64,000 nucleotides of DNA from Roseimaritima multifibrata (GTDB lineage Bacteria > Planctomycetota > Planctomycetia > Pirellulales > Pirellulaceae). The stretch lies in the NCBI RefSeq assembly GCF_007741495.1, contig NZ_CP036262.1:2294001-2358000 (forward strand), in the 5' to 3' direction. Numbering within the stretch: the stretch's first letter is position 1; every line of letters begins with the position of its first letter. Under the pieces are notes generated by a model. That model was not told the origin of the DNA and did not search any database. It saw only the letters and a program-made list of their open reading frames with translations. Made by a program: the position numbers and the translations under genes. Below, piece after piece: positions 54,300-63,209 of the stretch.

Positions 54300-54385
54300 T
54301 TCCTAGCGGAACGGCGCGAACCGTCCGGCCGCCGCCCTGGAATCCCCGTCTATTTGCCGGACGGTTCGCGCCGTTCCGCTAGGAA
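54300..54385. repeat. Palindromic repeat, second locus of the 10-kb family
   Basis: Perfect 30-bp arms at 54300-54329 and 54356-54385 around a 26-bp loop. The arm differs from the 10-kb locus at a few positions (CTAG for TTAG, GAACCG for GAGCCG), and each change is mirrored in the opposite arm. The CCGCCGCCCTGGAA flank also matches the 10-kb locus in inverse orientation. Confidence 0.85.
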
Positions 54386-54500
54386 TGTCACTGGCATCGT
54401 CCTGTCTCCCCCGGGGCTTTGGATGCAGCGATTGCGAGCCATTCTGCGGGGCTGATTTCTATTTGCGGCGATTCGGATATTTGGTAAACATCCCTTTACC

Positions 54501-55949
54501 ATGACGAACTGCAAACCAAATCCTGAAATCGTACTTTCTATCCACGGCACTTTTGCTGCCTCGGAACTGGATCGTGGACCCGGCTGGTGGCAGATTGGCA
54601 GTTCTTTTTCAGAACGCTTTGCCAGCAAATTGCCTCGTGGCGTTACCATGCCCGACGGAAGTGAACCGCTATTTCACTGGTCGGGAGCCAATACGGAACG
54701 TGATCGCGAATTGGCTGCGGTCAAGTTGCTGGAAACTTTGCAAGCCCACGATCTTGCCGGTCGGTCCTACCATTTAATTGGCCATAGCCACGGCGGGTCG
54801 TTAATCTGGGCTGCCTTGCGAATGGCTTGTCGAAAAGGGATTCTGCTGAAGGGGCTTCGCAGTTGGTCAACGGTAGGCACCCCGTTTCTGAATAAAAAAT
54901 CGCTCAGCATGATCCGCTGGAGCAGTGCGCTGCGGTGCGGTATTGGTTTGGTGCTGGCGGGGCCCTGCCTTGTTTCGGCTGTCCTGTTAGGAAAGTTTTT
55001 GCTCGCCAATGCCTCCGAAGTGTCGGGCCCTTTGCAGGTTGTCGGCGGTTTGACGCTACTGGTGCTGTGCTTGTATGCGGCGTTGTGCATTCTGTCGATG
55101 CTTGCGGCACCTCTGCTGGAATCTTGGCAAATCCGTCAGGATGAGCAACTAGACCGCAAAGCGATGGAACTGTACGGAGACCGCTGGTTGGGATTGTGGT
55201 CTCCCGACGATGAGGCAATCAATGGGCTCCGAGCAACTCTGGACATGCCCCTCTCGTTTGTCGGTCGGTATTCGCCGCGGGAACAAGTCTTTGCTTCGGA
55301 TCGGCTGCATGCTTTAGGGCGTCCGCACCAATGGTTGTTTGGACTGGCCTATAACGGAGTTTTACAGCCGGTTTTAAATCGGATCGTAACTCGGCAGGTG
55401 ATCAAAACCTTGCAAGGAAACAATCGACCCGGTGGGAAAATTGTTTCGGTTCATCCCTGGCCTACCGAAAACGTGTTGGGAAGAGAGTACCCGCAGTTGC
55501 CCAGTTGGCTATGTGAGCGAATCGTTCAGCGCGCTGATCAGGGAGCCCGAAACATGGCTCCAAAACTTCGCCAGTTGTTGGCAGGATCTCCGTTAACCGC
55601 GGCTTCACGTCTTGCCGAATCGGTTTCAGGAAGCGAATTGGTTCATACTTCCTATTTCGTGGATGACCAAATCGGCAGCCTGCTGGCGTTGCACATTGCC
55701 TGGGCAACCAATAATCGTGTCTACCTTTCAAGAATGACCGAAACATGGCCCCAAGGGGTGATTTGGTTCGGGCGATTTAAATCCTCTCTTGGTGTTCGCG
55801 TTTCCACGGCGATCGATAGCGGTCAGACATGGCTTGCCGAATCTGTGCAGAATCAGCAACGCGGTCCGGCTCCGATCCATCGGTTCTATTCGGAACTGGA
55901 TGCATTGATCCACGAAGATTCGACCGCGACCAAAAGAAAAGCTGCCTAA
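54501..55949 (+). CDS. Membrane alpha/beta hydrolase (lipase-like)
   Basis: 482 residues. IVLSIHGTFA gives the oxyanion His-Gly motif and IGHSHGGS the nucleophile elbow with S96. Two membrane spans (CGIGLVLAGPCLVSAVLLG, GGLTLLVLCLYAALCILSML) follow directly after the core, then a long helical C-terminal region ending QRGPAPIHRFYSELDAL. The Asp and His of the triad cannot be fixed by eye. A lipid or ester substrate near the membrane is likely. It shares its direction with the terpenoid genes but is separated by the palindrome, so it may belong to its own unit. Confidence 0.8.
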   Translation: MTNCKPNPEIVLSIHGTFAASELDRGPGWWQIGSSFSERFASKLPRGVTMPDGSEPLFHWSGANTERDRELAAVKLLETLQAHDLAGRSYHLIGHSHGGSLIWAALRMACRKGILLKGLRSWSTVGTPFLNKKSLSMIRWSSALRCGIGLVLAGPCLVSAVLLGKFLLANASEVSGPLQVVGGLTLLVLCLYAALCILSMLAAPLLESWQIRQDEQLDRKAMELYGDRWLGLWSPDDEAINGLRATLDMPLSFVGRYSPREQVFASDRLHALGRPHQWLFGLAYNGVLQPVLNRIVTRQVIKTLQGNNRPGGKIVSVHPWPTENVLGREYPQLPSWLCERIVQRADQGARNMAPKLRQLLAGSPLTAASRLAESVSGSELVHTSYFVDDQIGSLLALHIAWATNNRVYLSRMTETWPQGVIWFGRFKSSLGVRVSTAIDSGQTWLAESVQNQQRGPAPIHRFYSELDALIHEDSTATKRKAA

Positions 55950-55978
55950 TGACTGCCCCGTAAGGCGGGGTGATTAGG
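55945..55978. terminator. Stem-loop between convergent genes
   Basis: CCTAAT/ATTAGG (55945-55950, 55973-55978) outer arms and CCCCG/CGGGG (55956-55960, 55966-55970) inner arms flank the hydrolase stop codon. It could end transcripts from either side, but there is no long T-run. Confidence 0.45.
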
Positions 55979-56067
55979 AGCCGCAACCGGTTTTCTTGTT
56001 GATATAAAGAAGCGGTCGTTCTTTGCGGCGAATGGGGATGGCATCGATGTTCCAATAAGAAAGAACA

Positions 56068-56427
56068 TCAGTCGTGCAGCGGGCAGACGACTTCGGCTCC
56101 TTTCAATTGATAGGCACCTCCCTGCGCTGGGCATTTTGGTAGGCCGTTGGCAAAGTAGGTGGCGGTATTTAGTTCTCGCAGGTCGCTGCGTGGCAGTAGA
56201 CCGGTTTCCCCTTGGTATCGGCCCAATTCGAACTGCACGGTCTGTCGAGTCAGTTCGCAGGCTTGGTCATGGGAGTGGGCGCCCGTTGGCCGCATATAGT
56301 GCAACCCCATCATTGCCACCATGGATGAAATCACGATCGCTAAAATGATCTCAAGCAAGCTAAAGCCGGGACGTAGAGCGTTGCTGTACCCGTCAGGTTT
56401 CGTCGTCGTAATCAAATGGATCATCAT
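56068..56427 (-). CDS. Prepilin-type N-terminal domain protein (pseudopilin)
   Basis: 119 residues. PGFSLLEIILAIVISSMVAM is a type IV prepilin/pseudopilin signal: cleavage after Gly, N-methylated Phe, Glu at mature position 5. The rest is short (HSHDQACELTRQTVQFELG), so this is probably a minor pseudopilin. Its start overlaps the stop of the GspF-like gene by one base (TAATG), so the two are coupled. It needs a prepilin peptidase encoded elsewhere. Confidence 0.88.
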   Translation of the reverse strand: MMIHLITTTKPDGYSNALRPGFSLLEIILAIVISSMVAMMGLHYMRPTGAHSHDQACELTRQTVQFELGRYQGETGLLPRSDLRELNTATYFANGLPKCPAQGGAYQLKGAEVVCPLHD

Positions 56428-57581
56428 TATTCCATGACTTCGAACATGTGGAACATGGGCATATAGATCGACAGCACGACGGCTCCGATCAAGACCGCCA
56501 ACATGATGGTCAGGACAGGTTCGATCAAGCCAATGGTTGCATCCATTCGGGATTCCAGCCGTTCACGCAAATGGATGCACGTCCCGCTGATCGCTTTGGG
56601 GAAATTACCTGATTGTTCGCCGATGCTAACTAACTGGCAGAGCGTCGAAGGGAATAGGCGTGGTTGTCGTGCCAGTTCGGTACTTAGTTTTTCGCCGCGA
56701 CTGCAAGACCGGCTGACGGTTTGAACCGCAGCCCGAACCGCTCGGTTTTGAACGCAGCCAACCGACATTTGAACGGCATCGACGGGAACGAAACCACATT
56801 CCACCATCGATAGCGTTGTTTCAGCAAACTGCAAAACCGCAACGTCTCGGAGCCATGGACCAAGCAGCGGGACGTGCAGAAGCACACTGTCCATCCAGTA
56901 CGCCAGTTTGGGCTGTGAGCGGATGACAAACAGAGATGCGATGAAACCCAGAGCGGTAATGATCAGTAACCAGCCATACTGCAGCAGCAGGCGACTAAGC
57001 CCGGTGACAACCTGAGTGACGGCCGGCAGGTCAACTCCGCTGGAATTGTAAATCCCTTCGAATTCAGGGACGACGTAAGTGACCATGAAAATGATCAACC
57101 CGAAACCCGCGACCAAAATCAGGATGGGGTAGCTGACCTTTTTGATCACGCGTTTGCGCATTTGAACGCTGCGTTCCAGTTGCTCACAAACTCGCTCCAT
57201 CGCATGTTCCAGCGAACCTGATTGTTCGCCGATCGCGATCTGTTGGGTTTGCATTTTTGAAAATGTTCGCGGCATGCGAGCCATCGAATTGCTCAGCGTA
57301 TTGCCTGCTTCGACGCTGCTTTTCATTCGCATCAATGCAGGCTTGTATCGCCGGACCGAGCGGTCGGCTGCGAGGGCCGTTAAAGATCGGGGCAAGGACA
57401 GACCGTTTTGCAGAAGCATCAACAGCATTCGCATTAAGTGCGCTTGCCCGGATGCCGAGATTCGAATGCCTTGGGCGGCGCTGGATGGACCGACTTCGAT
57501 GGACTGAAGTTTCCGTATCCAATACATCAGCCCGCTTCCACCGCGTGCAATCGTCTTGGGTTTTGATAAGGAGCTGGCCAT
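56427..57581 (-). CDS. Type IV pilus/type II secretion inner-membrane platform protein (PilC/GspF)
   Basis: 384 residues. Two homologous GspF halves, each with MRxxLGL-like helices and spans (SYPILILVAGFGLIIFMVTYVV, WLLIITALGFIASLFVI, VLTIMLAVLIGAVVLSIYMPM). IGEQSGSLEHAMERV and SIGEQSGNFPKAI are the conserved GE-SG motifs of the family. It anchors the ATPase to the inner membrane during pilin assembly. One-base overlaps on both sides (TAATG) tie it to PilB and the pseudopilin. Confidence 0.93.
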   Translation of the reverse strand: MASSLSKPKTIARGGSGLMYWIRKLQSIEVGPSSAAQGIRISASGQAHLMRMLLMLLQNGLSLPRSLTALAADRSVRRYKPALMRMKSSVEAGNTLSNSMARMPRTFSKMQTQQIAIGEQSGSLEHAMERVCEQLERSVQMRKRVIKKVSYPILILVAGFGLIIFMVTYVVPEFEGIYNSSGVDLPAVTQVVTGLSRLLLQYGWLLIITALGFIASLFVIRSQPKLAYWMDSVLLHVPLLGPWLRDVAVLQFAETTLSMVECGFVPVDAVQMSVGCVQNRAVRAAVQTVSRSCSRGEKLSTELARQPRLFPSTLCQLVSIGEQSGNFPKAISGTCIHLRERLESRMDATIGLIEPVLTIMLAVLIGAVVLSIYMPMFHMFEVME

Positions 57582-59332
57582 TAGCTTAAAACTCCGCTCT
57601 CTTGTTCGCGGCGGTCTTCCGCACCTTCGCGCCGATCCCAGCCATCCGACATGGTTTTGATGTAAACCTCTTCTAGAGTGGTTCGTCCGGCGATCGCTTG
57701 TTCTAGCCCTGCTTGGCGAAGTTCGATCATTCCGTTTTTAAGTGCCAAAGCACGGAGCTGCGAGTGTGGCATCCCCGCTTCGACCGCGGCGACCACTTCG
57801 GTGGTCATCGACATGATTTCGAAGATCGGCAACCGACCTGCCAGTCCTGTTTGCAAACACTTTTTGCAACCCGCACCTCGGTAAAAGGTGGTTCCGACCG
57901 GGATTTTTCCATGCGGATCAAGTGCACGCAAAAGTCCGGCTTTGGGAACGACAGGTTCTTTGCAGAACCGACAGACACAGCGGAGCAGACGCTGGGCGAC
58001 GCTTCCCAGGAGGGCGCCGGCGATTTTAAAGTTGTCGATTCCCAGATCGCTCATTCGCTGAACCGCTCCAACGGCGTCGTTGGTGTGCAGTGTGCTGATC
58101 ATCATGTGGCCGGTGAGAGCGGCCTGAACGGCAGTCCCGGCCGTTTCACGGTCACGAATTTCCCCGACCATAATCACGTCAGGGTCTTGCCGCATGATGT
58201 ACTTGAGGGCGTTTGAAAACCCCATCCCGAATTCATTATCACTTTGAACTTGATTGATGCCGGGAAGCCGGAATTCGACAGGGTCCTCAACGGTCACGAT
58301 ATTGCAATCGACCTTGTTGAGGTGTTGTAGCACGGCATACAGCGTCGTGCTTTTGCCGCTCCCCGTGGGGCCGGTAACAACAAACATTCCGTAGGGTTTT
58401 TCGATGATTTCACGGACCGTTTTCTGGTCTCGTTCCGTCATCCCCAGGCCGTCTAGCTGGAACGTCTTTCCCCCTTCGTCCAGCAGCCGAAGGACAAGTT
58501 TCTGACCATCAATCGTGGGGATGCTGCTGACACGAAAACCGACTCGCTTCCCATTGTCGAATACGACTAGGTGCCCATCTTGTGGACGACGGTTTTCGGT
58601 CGTGTCCATATCCGCCATCACCTTGATTCGGCTGATCACCGAATTTTCAATGTGGTTGGGGATGGTCATGATCTGTTGCAGTTCGCCGTCGACGCGGTAG
58701 CGAACTCGCATTTCGGGTTTGTGCGGTTCCAGGTGGACATCGCTTGCCTTGGCGGTGGCCGCACCGGAAAGGATCGCCTGGACCAGGCGTACCACGGGCG
58801 TCTCTTCCTGTTCAACCAGAACGGCGAGTGCTGGGTCTTCGGTCCCCGTTTCCCTGGCTTCACGCAGTTCCGCTAGTTTCAGGTCAACGATTGTTTGACG
58901 GGCGAGAGAGCGATCGTCGTAGGCTCGGTTCAGGATTTGCTTCACGTCCTCTGCCAAGGCAACGGCTGGTTGAATTTCATACCCGGTCATCAGTTCCGCT
59001 TCGGCGATCGTTTCAATATCGTCCGGGGCAACCATAGCCAACGTCATTTGCCGCCCATGGATTTGGGTCGCAGCCGCTTCATGACTGCGGGCAAAATCTT
59101 CGGGGATCAGACGGGCAACCTGTGGATCGACCGAGGTGGCGTCGATGTCCAATGCGGGAACACCAAATTGCTCTGCAAGCGCTTGGATTAGGTCGGCGGA
59201 CGTCAGAAATTGCTTCTCGACCATCCAGTCGCCAAGCATCTCTCCACGTGGTTTTGTGGACAGCGCTTCGTCAAGCTGCTCGATGGAAAGCAGCTTCAAT
59301 TCCAGCAGGACATCTCCCAAGCGACGGTTCAT
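57581..59332 (-). CDS. PilB/GspE-type assembly ATPase
   Basis: 583 residues. An N-terminal MshEN/GspE_N region (DVLLELKLLSIEQLDEAL, LIQALAEQFGVPALDID) is followed by the ATPase: Walker A GPTGSGKSTTLY, Asp box (VTVEDPVEFRLPGI), Walker B DPDVIMVGEIRDRETA and the His box (LTGHMMISTLHT). The four Cys of a zinc site appear as CVCRFC and GCKKC. It powers pilus or pseudopilus assembly from the cytoplasmic side. Its start overlaps the stop of the receiver gene (ATGA). Confidence 0.95.
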   Translation of the reverse strand: MNRRLGDVLLELKLLSIEQLDEALSTKPRGEMLGDWMVEKQFLTSADLIQALAEQFGVPALDIDATSVDPQVARLIPEDFARSHEAAATQIHGRQMTLAMVAPDDIETIAEAELMTGYEIQPAVALAEDVKQILNRAYDDRSLARQTIVDLKLAELREARETGTEDPALAVLVEQEETPVVRLVQAILSGAATAKASDVHLEPHKPEMRVRYRVDGELQQIMTIPNHIENSVISRIKVMADMDTTENRRPQDGHLVVFDNGKRVGFRVSSIPTIDGQKLVLRLLDEGGKTFQLDGLGMTERDQKTVREIIEKPYGMFVVTGPTGSGKSTTLYAVLQHLNKVDCNIVTVEDPVEFRLPGINQVQSDNEFGMGFSNALKYIMRQDPDVIMVGEIRDRETAGTAVQAALTGHMMISTLHTNDAVGAVQRMSDLGIDNFKIAGALLGSVAQRLLRCVCRFCKEPVVPKAGLLRALDPHGKIPVGTTFYRGAGCKKCLQTGLAGRLPIFEIMSMTTEVVAAVEAGMPHSQLRALALKNGMIELRQAGLEQAIAGRTTLEEVYIKTMSDGWDRREGAEDRREQESGVLS

Positions 59333-59769
59333 CGGACGCTCCCTGTTTTGGCGTTTAGATTCGGCCGGTTTTTCCGAACCGCCGATCGATAGGCCTGCAG
59401 AAGGTCTTGGATCTTTTGTTCTAGAACCGAAGGGTCGTAGGGAGTGATCAGGTAGTCTTGGGCCCCGGCGGCGAACGCTCGCTCGACGGTTTCTAAACTG
59501 GAATCGAGTGAGCAGATTAGAATCGGAAGTTGTTCAGGCGGGTTTTTGGTGCGCAATCGGGCAACCAATTCGATCCCGTCGCCGTCGCGAAGTTCGGTCC
59601 CCATGATTAGTAAATCGGGGAGTTCGCGTGAGAGGCTGGATAACGCGTCGCTGCCCGAATTCAATGTTTCAATTTGAAACCCCAGCAGTTCCAGGCGGAA
59701 CGAGGTCAAATCGGAAAGCAATGGGTCCGATTCAACTAGCAATAGTTTCGATTGGGACGAATGAAACAC
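59329..59769 (-). CDS. Degenerate response-regulator receiver protein
   Basis: 146 residues from a GTG. The receiver fold is clear (KLLLVESDPLLSD, LLGFQIETLNSGSDAL, LPILICSLDSS, RAFAAGAQDYLITPYDP). The phosphoacceptor Asp is missing: PDLLIMGTELRDGDG puts Gly 57 where Asp normally sits. The conserved Lys of the K-P motif is replaced by Thr (LITPYD). It cannot be phosphorylated in the normal way, so it is a pseudoreceiver, probably a protein-protein partner. It is first in the operon with PilB, PilC and the pseudopilin, so it may regulate or dock onto the assembly ATPase. Confidence 0.85.
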   Translation of the reverse strand: MFHSSQSKLLLVESDPLLSDLTSFRLELLGFQIETLNSGSDALSSLSRELPDLLIMGTELRDGDGIELVARLRTKNPPEQLPILICSLDSSLETVERAFAAGAQDYLITPYDPSVLEQKIQDLLQAYRSAVRKNRPNLNAKTGSVR

Positions 59770-59795
59770 TGGAATCGTCGGGATAGGAGGATTGT

Positions 59796-59843
59796 GCAGA
59801 CGGGCGATCCCCTGGACATCGGGGATCGCGTTTCACCGTCTGC
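59796..59843 (-). terminator. Long stem-loop between symporter and pilus operon
   Basis: GCAGACGG/CCGTCTGC outer arms (8 bp) and GCGATCCCC/GGGGATCGC inner arms (9 bp) with a 6-nt bulge on one side. It lies between the symporter stop and the pseudoreceiver start, so it may end the symporter transcript or act as a leader element. No clear T-run was seen. Confidence 0.5.
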
Positions 59844-59865
59844 GGATACCTAACCCTAGGTCACA

Positions 59866-61254
59866 TTAACCGTCGGTGGCTGTTGGCGGCACCTCGTTCG
59901 GGATCGTACAGTCAACCACCGCCGCACCAACCGCGTCTCCCCAGCAGTTCACCGCCGTGCGGAAGCGATCGAGAAGCCAGTCGACCGATAGAATCAAGCC
60001 AATGTATTCAATTGGCAGATTCACTGCATTGAGAACAATCAGCATCGTGACCAGACCGGCTTCGGGGATCCCCGCGGCCCCGATCGCAGCCAGGGTTGCA
60101 GTTAAGGCGATGATGATCTGCTGGGTCAGCGTCATGTCTAGGCCGAGGACCTGAGCGATAAACAGGACCGCGGCAGCTTCGTAGAGAGCGGTCCCGTCCA
60201 TGTTGATGGTCGCCCCCAACGGAATGACGAACTCGCTAGAACGCCGCGATACGCCTGCGTCTTCGACCGATTTCATCGTGACCGGTAAGGTTGCGGATGA
60301 ACTTGCCGTTGAAAATGCGGTTAGCAATGCCTGGGATAAATCCAGCATGTAGCGGTAAGGATTTTTTCGAGTGACGATCCAGTAGATCAGTGGCAAAACC
60401 AGGCCAGCATGGATTGCTAACCCGGCGATCACGGCTCCGAAGTACCAACCGATTTGCTTGATTTCCTGAGCAAATTGTCCCGCCAATTGAGCTTCGCCAA
60501 AACGGGCCGCGACCAAACAAAAAATGCCCAGCGGGGCGATTTTCATCAGCAACATAACGAACTGCAATAAAGCGTCGTTGATTTGGACGATGCATGCGGT
60601 CAGTGTGGAAACGCGATTGCCCATCGTCGTCAACATTCCCGCGAAGATGATTGCAAACATGATGATGGGAAGCAGTTCGGTTTCGGCAGCGGCGACCACT
60701 AGATTGTCGGTGACCAACATCAACGCCATGTTCTCGACAATTGCGGTCACGCTTGGAGACGACGATTCTCCCTCAGGCAAATCGGCTAGGACCTCCGCAA
60801 CTTCTCCTTTCGATAGCCCGCTGCTACTTGCTAAAGACGAAATAATCTTGCCCTTAGGACTTCCAACGTTTTCGCTTGTATGTTCGGCGACGACCGATGC
60901 GGCGACAGTCCCGACTCCGGGCTTCAGCACGTTGACGACAATTAGTCCAAGTGTGACCGCCAGGATGGTGGTTAGCAGGTAATACACCACCGCGGTCAGC
61001 CCCGGTTTTCCTAAGCGGCGAATGTCACCCATTCCCAACACCCCGCACATCACCGAAGTGAAAACCAGGGGAACAACAATCATCCGCAAACTGCGCAGAA
61101 ACAGTTCGCCGCCAAGTTTGGTATGGACGGCGATATGAGGCGCTACCAAGGCGAGTACGATTGCTGCGATGATTCCACCGCCAATCCAGTAGGTCAGCCG
61201 ATTGTCATGACCTCCAGGCTTTCCTTCGGGGGAGTCATTGTTGTGATCTGGCAT
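59866..61254 (-). CDS. Dicarboxylate/amino acid:cation symporter (SDF/DAACS family)
   Basis: 462 residues from ATG 61254, with a purine-rich AGGAACGGAA upstream. Eight-span glutamate/aspartate transporter type. FSTASSSATLPVT is the serine-rich hairpin motif and NMDGTALYEA the substrate/cation site motif; GAAGIPEAGLVTMLIV closes the second hairpin. MIVVPLVFTSVMCGVLGMG is an early span. It takes up glutamate, aspartate or C4-dicarboxylates with Na+ or H+ at the inner membrane. A Ser-rich loop (ISSLASSSGLSKGE) sits between early spans, as in many planctomycete members. Confidence 0.93.
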   Translation of the reverse strand: MPDHNNDSPEGKPGGHDNRLTYWIGGGIIAAIVLALVAPHIAVHTKLGGELFLRSLRMIVVPLVFTSVMCGVLGMGDIRRLGKPGLTAVVYYLLTTILAVTLGLIVVNVLKPGVGTVAASVVAEHTSENVGSPKGKIISSLASSSGLSKGEVAEVLADLPEGESSSPSVTAIVENMALMLVTDNLVVAAAETELLPIIMFAIIFAGMLTTMGNRVSTLTACIVQINDALLQFVMLLMKIAPLGIFCLVAARFGEAQLAGQFAQEIKQIGWYFGAVIAGLAIHAGLVLPLIYWIVTRKNPYRYMLDLSQALLTAFSTASSSATLPVTMKSVEDAGVSRRSSEFVIPLGATINMDGTALYEAAAVLFIAQVLGLDMTLTQQIIIALTATLAAIGAAGIPEAGLVTMLIVLNAVNLPIEYIGLILSVDWLLDRFRTAVNCWGDAVGAAVVDCTIPNEVPPTATDG

Positions 61255-61540
61255 TTCCGTTCCTGTTACTTGCGAGTCATTGCAGTTCGTTAGAACGACA
61301 ATGTAGTCAATCTTGAAAGCGGGCGTCCAGCAAACACGCAATCTATTTCATCGAATGGGGAGGGGAGTGCCAAACGCGTAATCTGGGGGCGAATGAAGCG
61401 CCGTTTTGATCGATAAAGACTTGCGAATTATGAAGCGTTCCGTGCGGAAGAATCGCGTGCGACTGCGCAGGTCGAGGCAGATTTGGTATCTTTACGGAAA
61501 CCTTAGCCGATCCTAACTACCTGTGCGTTTGGAACCCTTT

Positions 61541-62176
61541 ATGTGGCAAATCACTGAACCTGGCCGTGCATCCTGTGAATTACCCGCGAACCACTTGTCG
61601 CTTAGCTTGGATGCAGCGGACCAGAGTGGGGTGGTTTCCATGCAAGTTCAGCATGCCGACGATCGACTGGAAGTGCTGCTGGCGGATGCCACTGGTGAAC
61701 GCTTGCCAGAAGTTTCCGATGATTATGCCCGTCAAGACAATTACGTCGTTCGATTGACGGAAAGCGAAAACGACAAATTTGGGGTGACGTTGCAGTCGCG
61801 TGTCGCTCCGTTAGAAAATGGTTTGACAGCCTTTGAGTGGGTTTTGGCGACGCAGACACGGTTGCTTGATAGCCATCCAGCACTCTCGCTTTCGTTTTCC
61901 GATTGCAAATTCGAAGAACGCGGGCCGGGGGACGTTCTGCTTCATTCGAACGGTCAATGTTATTCGGTGCTTATGTCACGTTCGGATCAAGCCATTTCCA
62001 CGTGGACGGACGAAGCGGACTGCAAGCTGCAGATCTTTGGAGACTTCCTAGAAAAAGGAGTCATCCAGAAATTCCGTGTTTGGGTGGTCGCTTGGGGAAC
62101 AAAAGTCCCGGGCCGAGAGGAAACGCAATGGGTGCTGCAGCAATTGGCCGATGCACCGCTTCCGTTAACAACCTAG
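61541..62176 (+). CDS. Hypothetical protein, soluble beta-rich
   Basis: 211 residues from ATG 61541, where GGAA sits 7 nt before; a GTG 18 bp upstream is possible. No signal peptide or span is seen. The sequence alternates polar and hydrophobic residues (NYVVRLTESENDKFGVTLQS, FEWVLATQTRLLDSHPALSL) as in a beta-sandwich. It ends with TKVPGREETQWVLQQLADAP. I do not recognise a family. It overlaps the convergent UPF0104 gene by 12 bp at its 3' end. Confidence 0.6.
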   Translation: MWQITEPGRASCELPANHLSLSLDAADQSGVVSMQVQHADDRLEVLLADATGERLPEVSDDYARQDNYVVRLTESENDKFGVTLQSRVAPLENGLTAFEWVLATQTRLLDSHPALSLSFSDCKFEERGPGDVLLHSNGQCYSVLMSRSDQAISTWTDEADCKLQIFGDFLEKGVIQKFRVWVVAWGTKVPGREETQWVLQQLADAPLPLTT

Positions 62177-63154
62177 TTCGTCGTCGGTTGGTGGGGTAAC
62201 TCGAGCGGTACCGATTCGCATTTGAGCGGCACCCTCCCACAGTTCATGGACCACCATCAAGATGATCCCGAACAGCATTGGCAGCACGTAGTACAGCACG
62301 CGAAAAATCAGGATGGACGCGAGTACGGTTTGCCCTACGGTTCCCGCCAACAGTTTAAGCAAAATCAATTCCAGGATCCCCAGCCCGCCGGGGACCTGTG
62401 TCGCCAAAGCCACCGCGATCGCTACTAGGTAAGCCGCCAGCACCAGCGTAAAGGGAACGACCGTGTTGGCGGGGAGCACCAGGTACAGAGCGGTTGCTGA
62501 AATCGTTAAATCGACAGCCGCAACGGAGGTCTGCAACCCCATCAATCCGATATGCGGGGTGCGAAGGCTTAGTCCACCAATCGGTATTGGCTTGTGCCAG
62601 ATCGCACAGGAAAGTGCGTATCCAATCCAGAGCGCGAGCAGGACGACGCCCAGGGCTCGGGTGCCGATCGGTAGGCTGATGTCTTCGGGCAAAGAGACTG
62701 GGTACGCGATCAGGACGATTCCGCCAAGAAAGCAAAGCCCACTCCAGAACGTCAGCCCCAGAAACGCAATCAGGGCGACAATTTGTGAAGGCGAAAGTCC
62801 CCATCGCGTGTAGAAATGAAACCGCAGAGGGGCGGCCGCGATCAGCGTTCCCAAGTTGTTCCCAAGGGAGTATCCCAGGAAACCAACCAAAGCGACTCGC
62901 CGGAGCGGAAGGGGTCTGCGCAGGTATCGCAGCGCCAGAAGATCGTAAGTGATCAGCAGCACATAATTCATTGCGATCAGCAGAGAGGCGATCCCGAGGT
63001 AGATCCAGGGTATCCCCGTCAGTGCCGCAGTGAATTCATCCCAGCTGATCTTTTTCGCTTCGCCAACCAGCAAACGCATGGCAGCTAAAAACAGCACCAA
63101 AGCGAGCAAAGGTCCAGCGATACTTCGCAGGCGGTTCTTCCAAACGGGACTCAA
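62165..63154 (-). CDS. UPF0104/lysylphosphatidylglycerol synthase TM-region family membrane protein
   Basis: 329 residues from TTG, the only start available before the first span. About eight spans (GPLLALVLFLAAMRLLVGE, YLGIASLLIAMNYVLLITYD, VALVGFLGYSLGNNLG, ALIAFLGLTFWSGLCFLGG, LVLAAYLVAIAVALATQVPG, ILIFRVLYYVLPMLFGIIL). The NNLG and QVPGGLGILELILL segments match the flippase-like UPF0104/MprF N-terminal family. Members move or modify lipids across the inner membrane; a partner hydrolase or transferase is not visible. Confidence 0.82.
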   Translation of the reverse strand: MSPVWKNRLRSIAGPLLALVLFLAAMRLLVGEAKKISWDEFTAALTGIPWIYLGIASLLIAMNYVLLITYDLLALRYLRRPLPLRRVALVGFLGYSLGNNLGTLIAAAPLRFHFYTRWGLSPSQIVALIAFLGLTFWSGLCFLGGIVLIAYPVSLPEDISLPIGTRALGVVLLALWIGYALSCAIWHKPIPIGGLSLRTPHIGLMGLQTSVAAVDLTISATALYLVLPANTVVPFTLVLAAYLVAIAVALATQVPGGLGILELILLKLLAGTVGQTVLASILIFRVLYYVLPMLFGIILMVVHELWEGAAQMRIGTARVTPPTDDELGC

Positions 63155-63209
63155 TGCGGATACCTGTCGAAAGCATTTGTTGAATCAGGAAGGAAACCAA
63201 AAGATCCGC

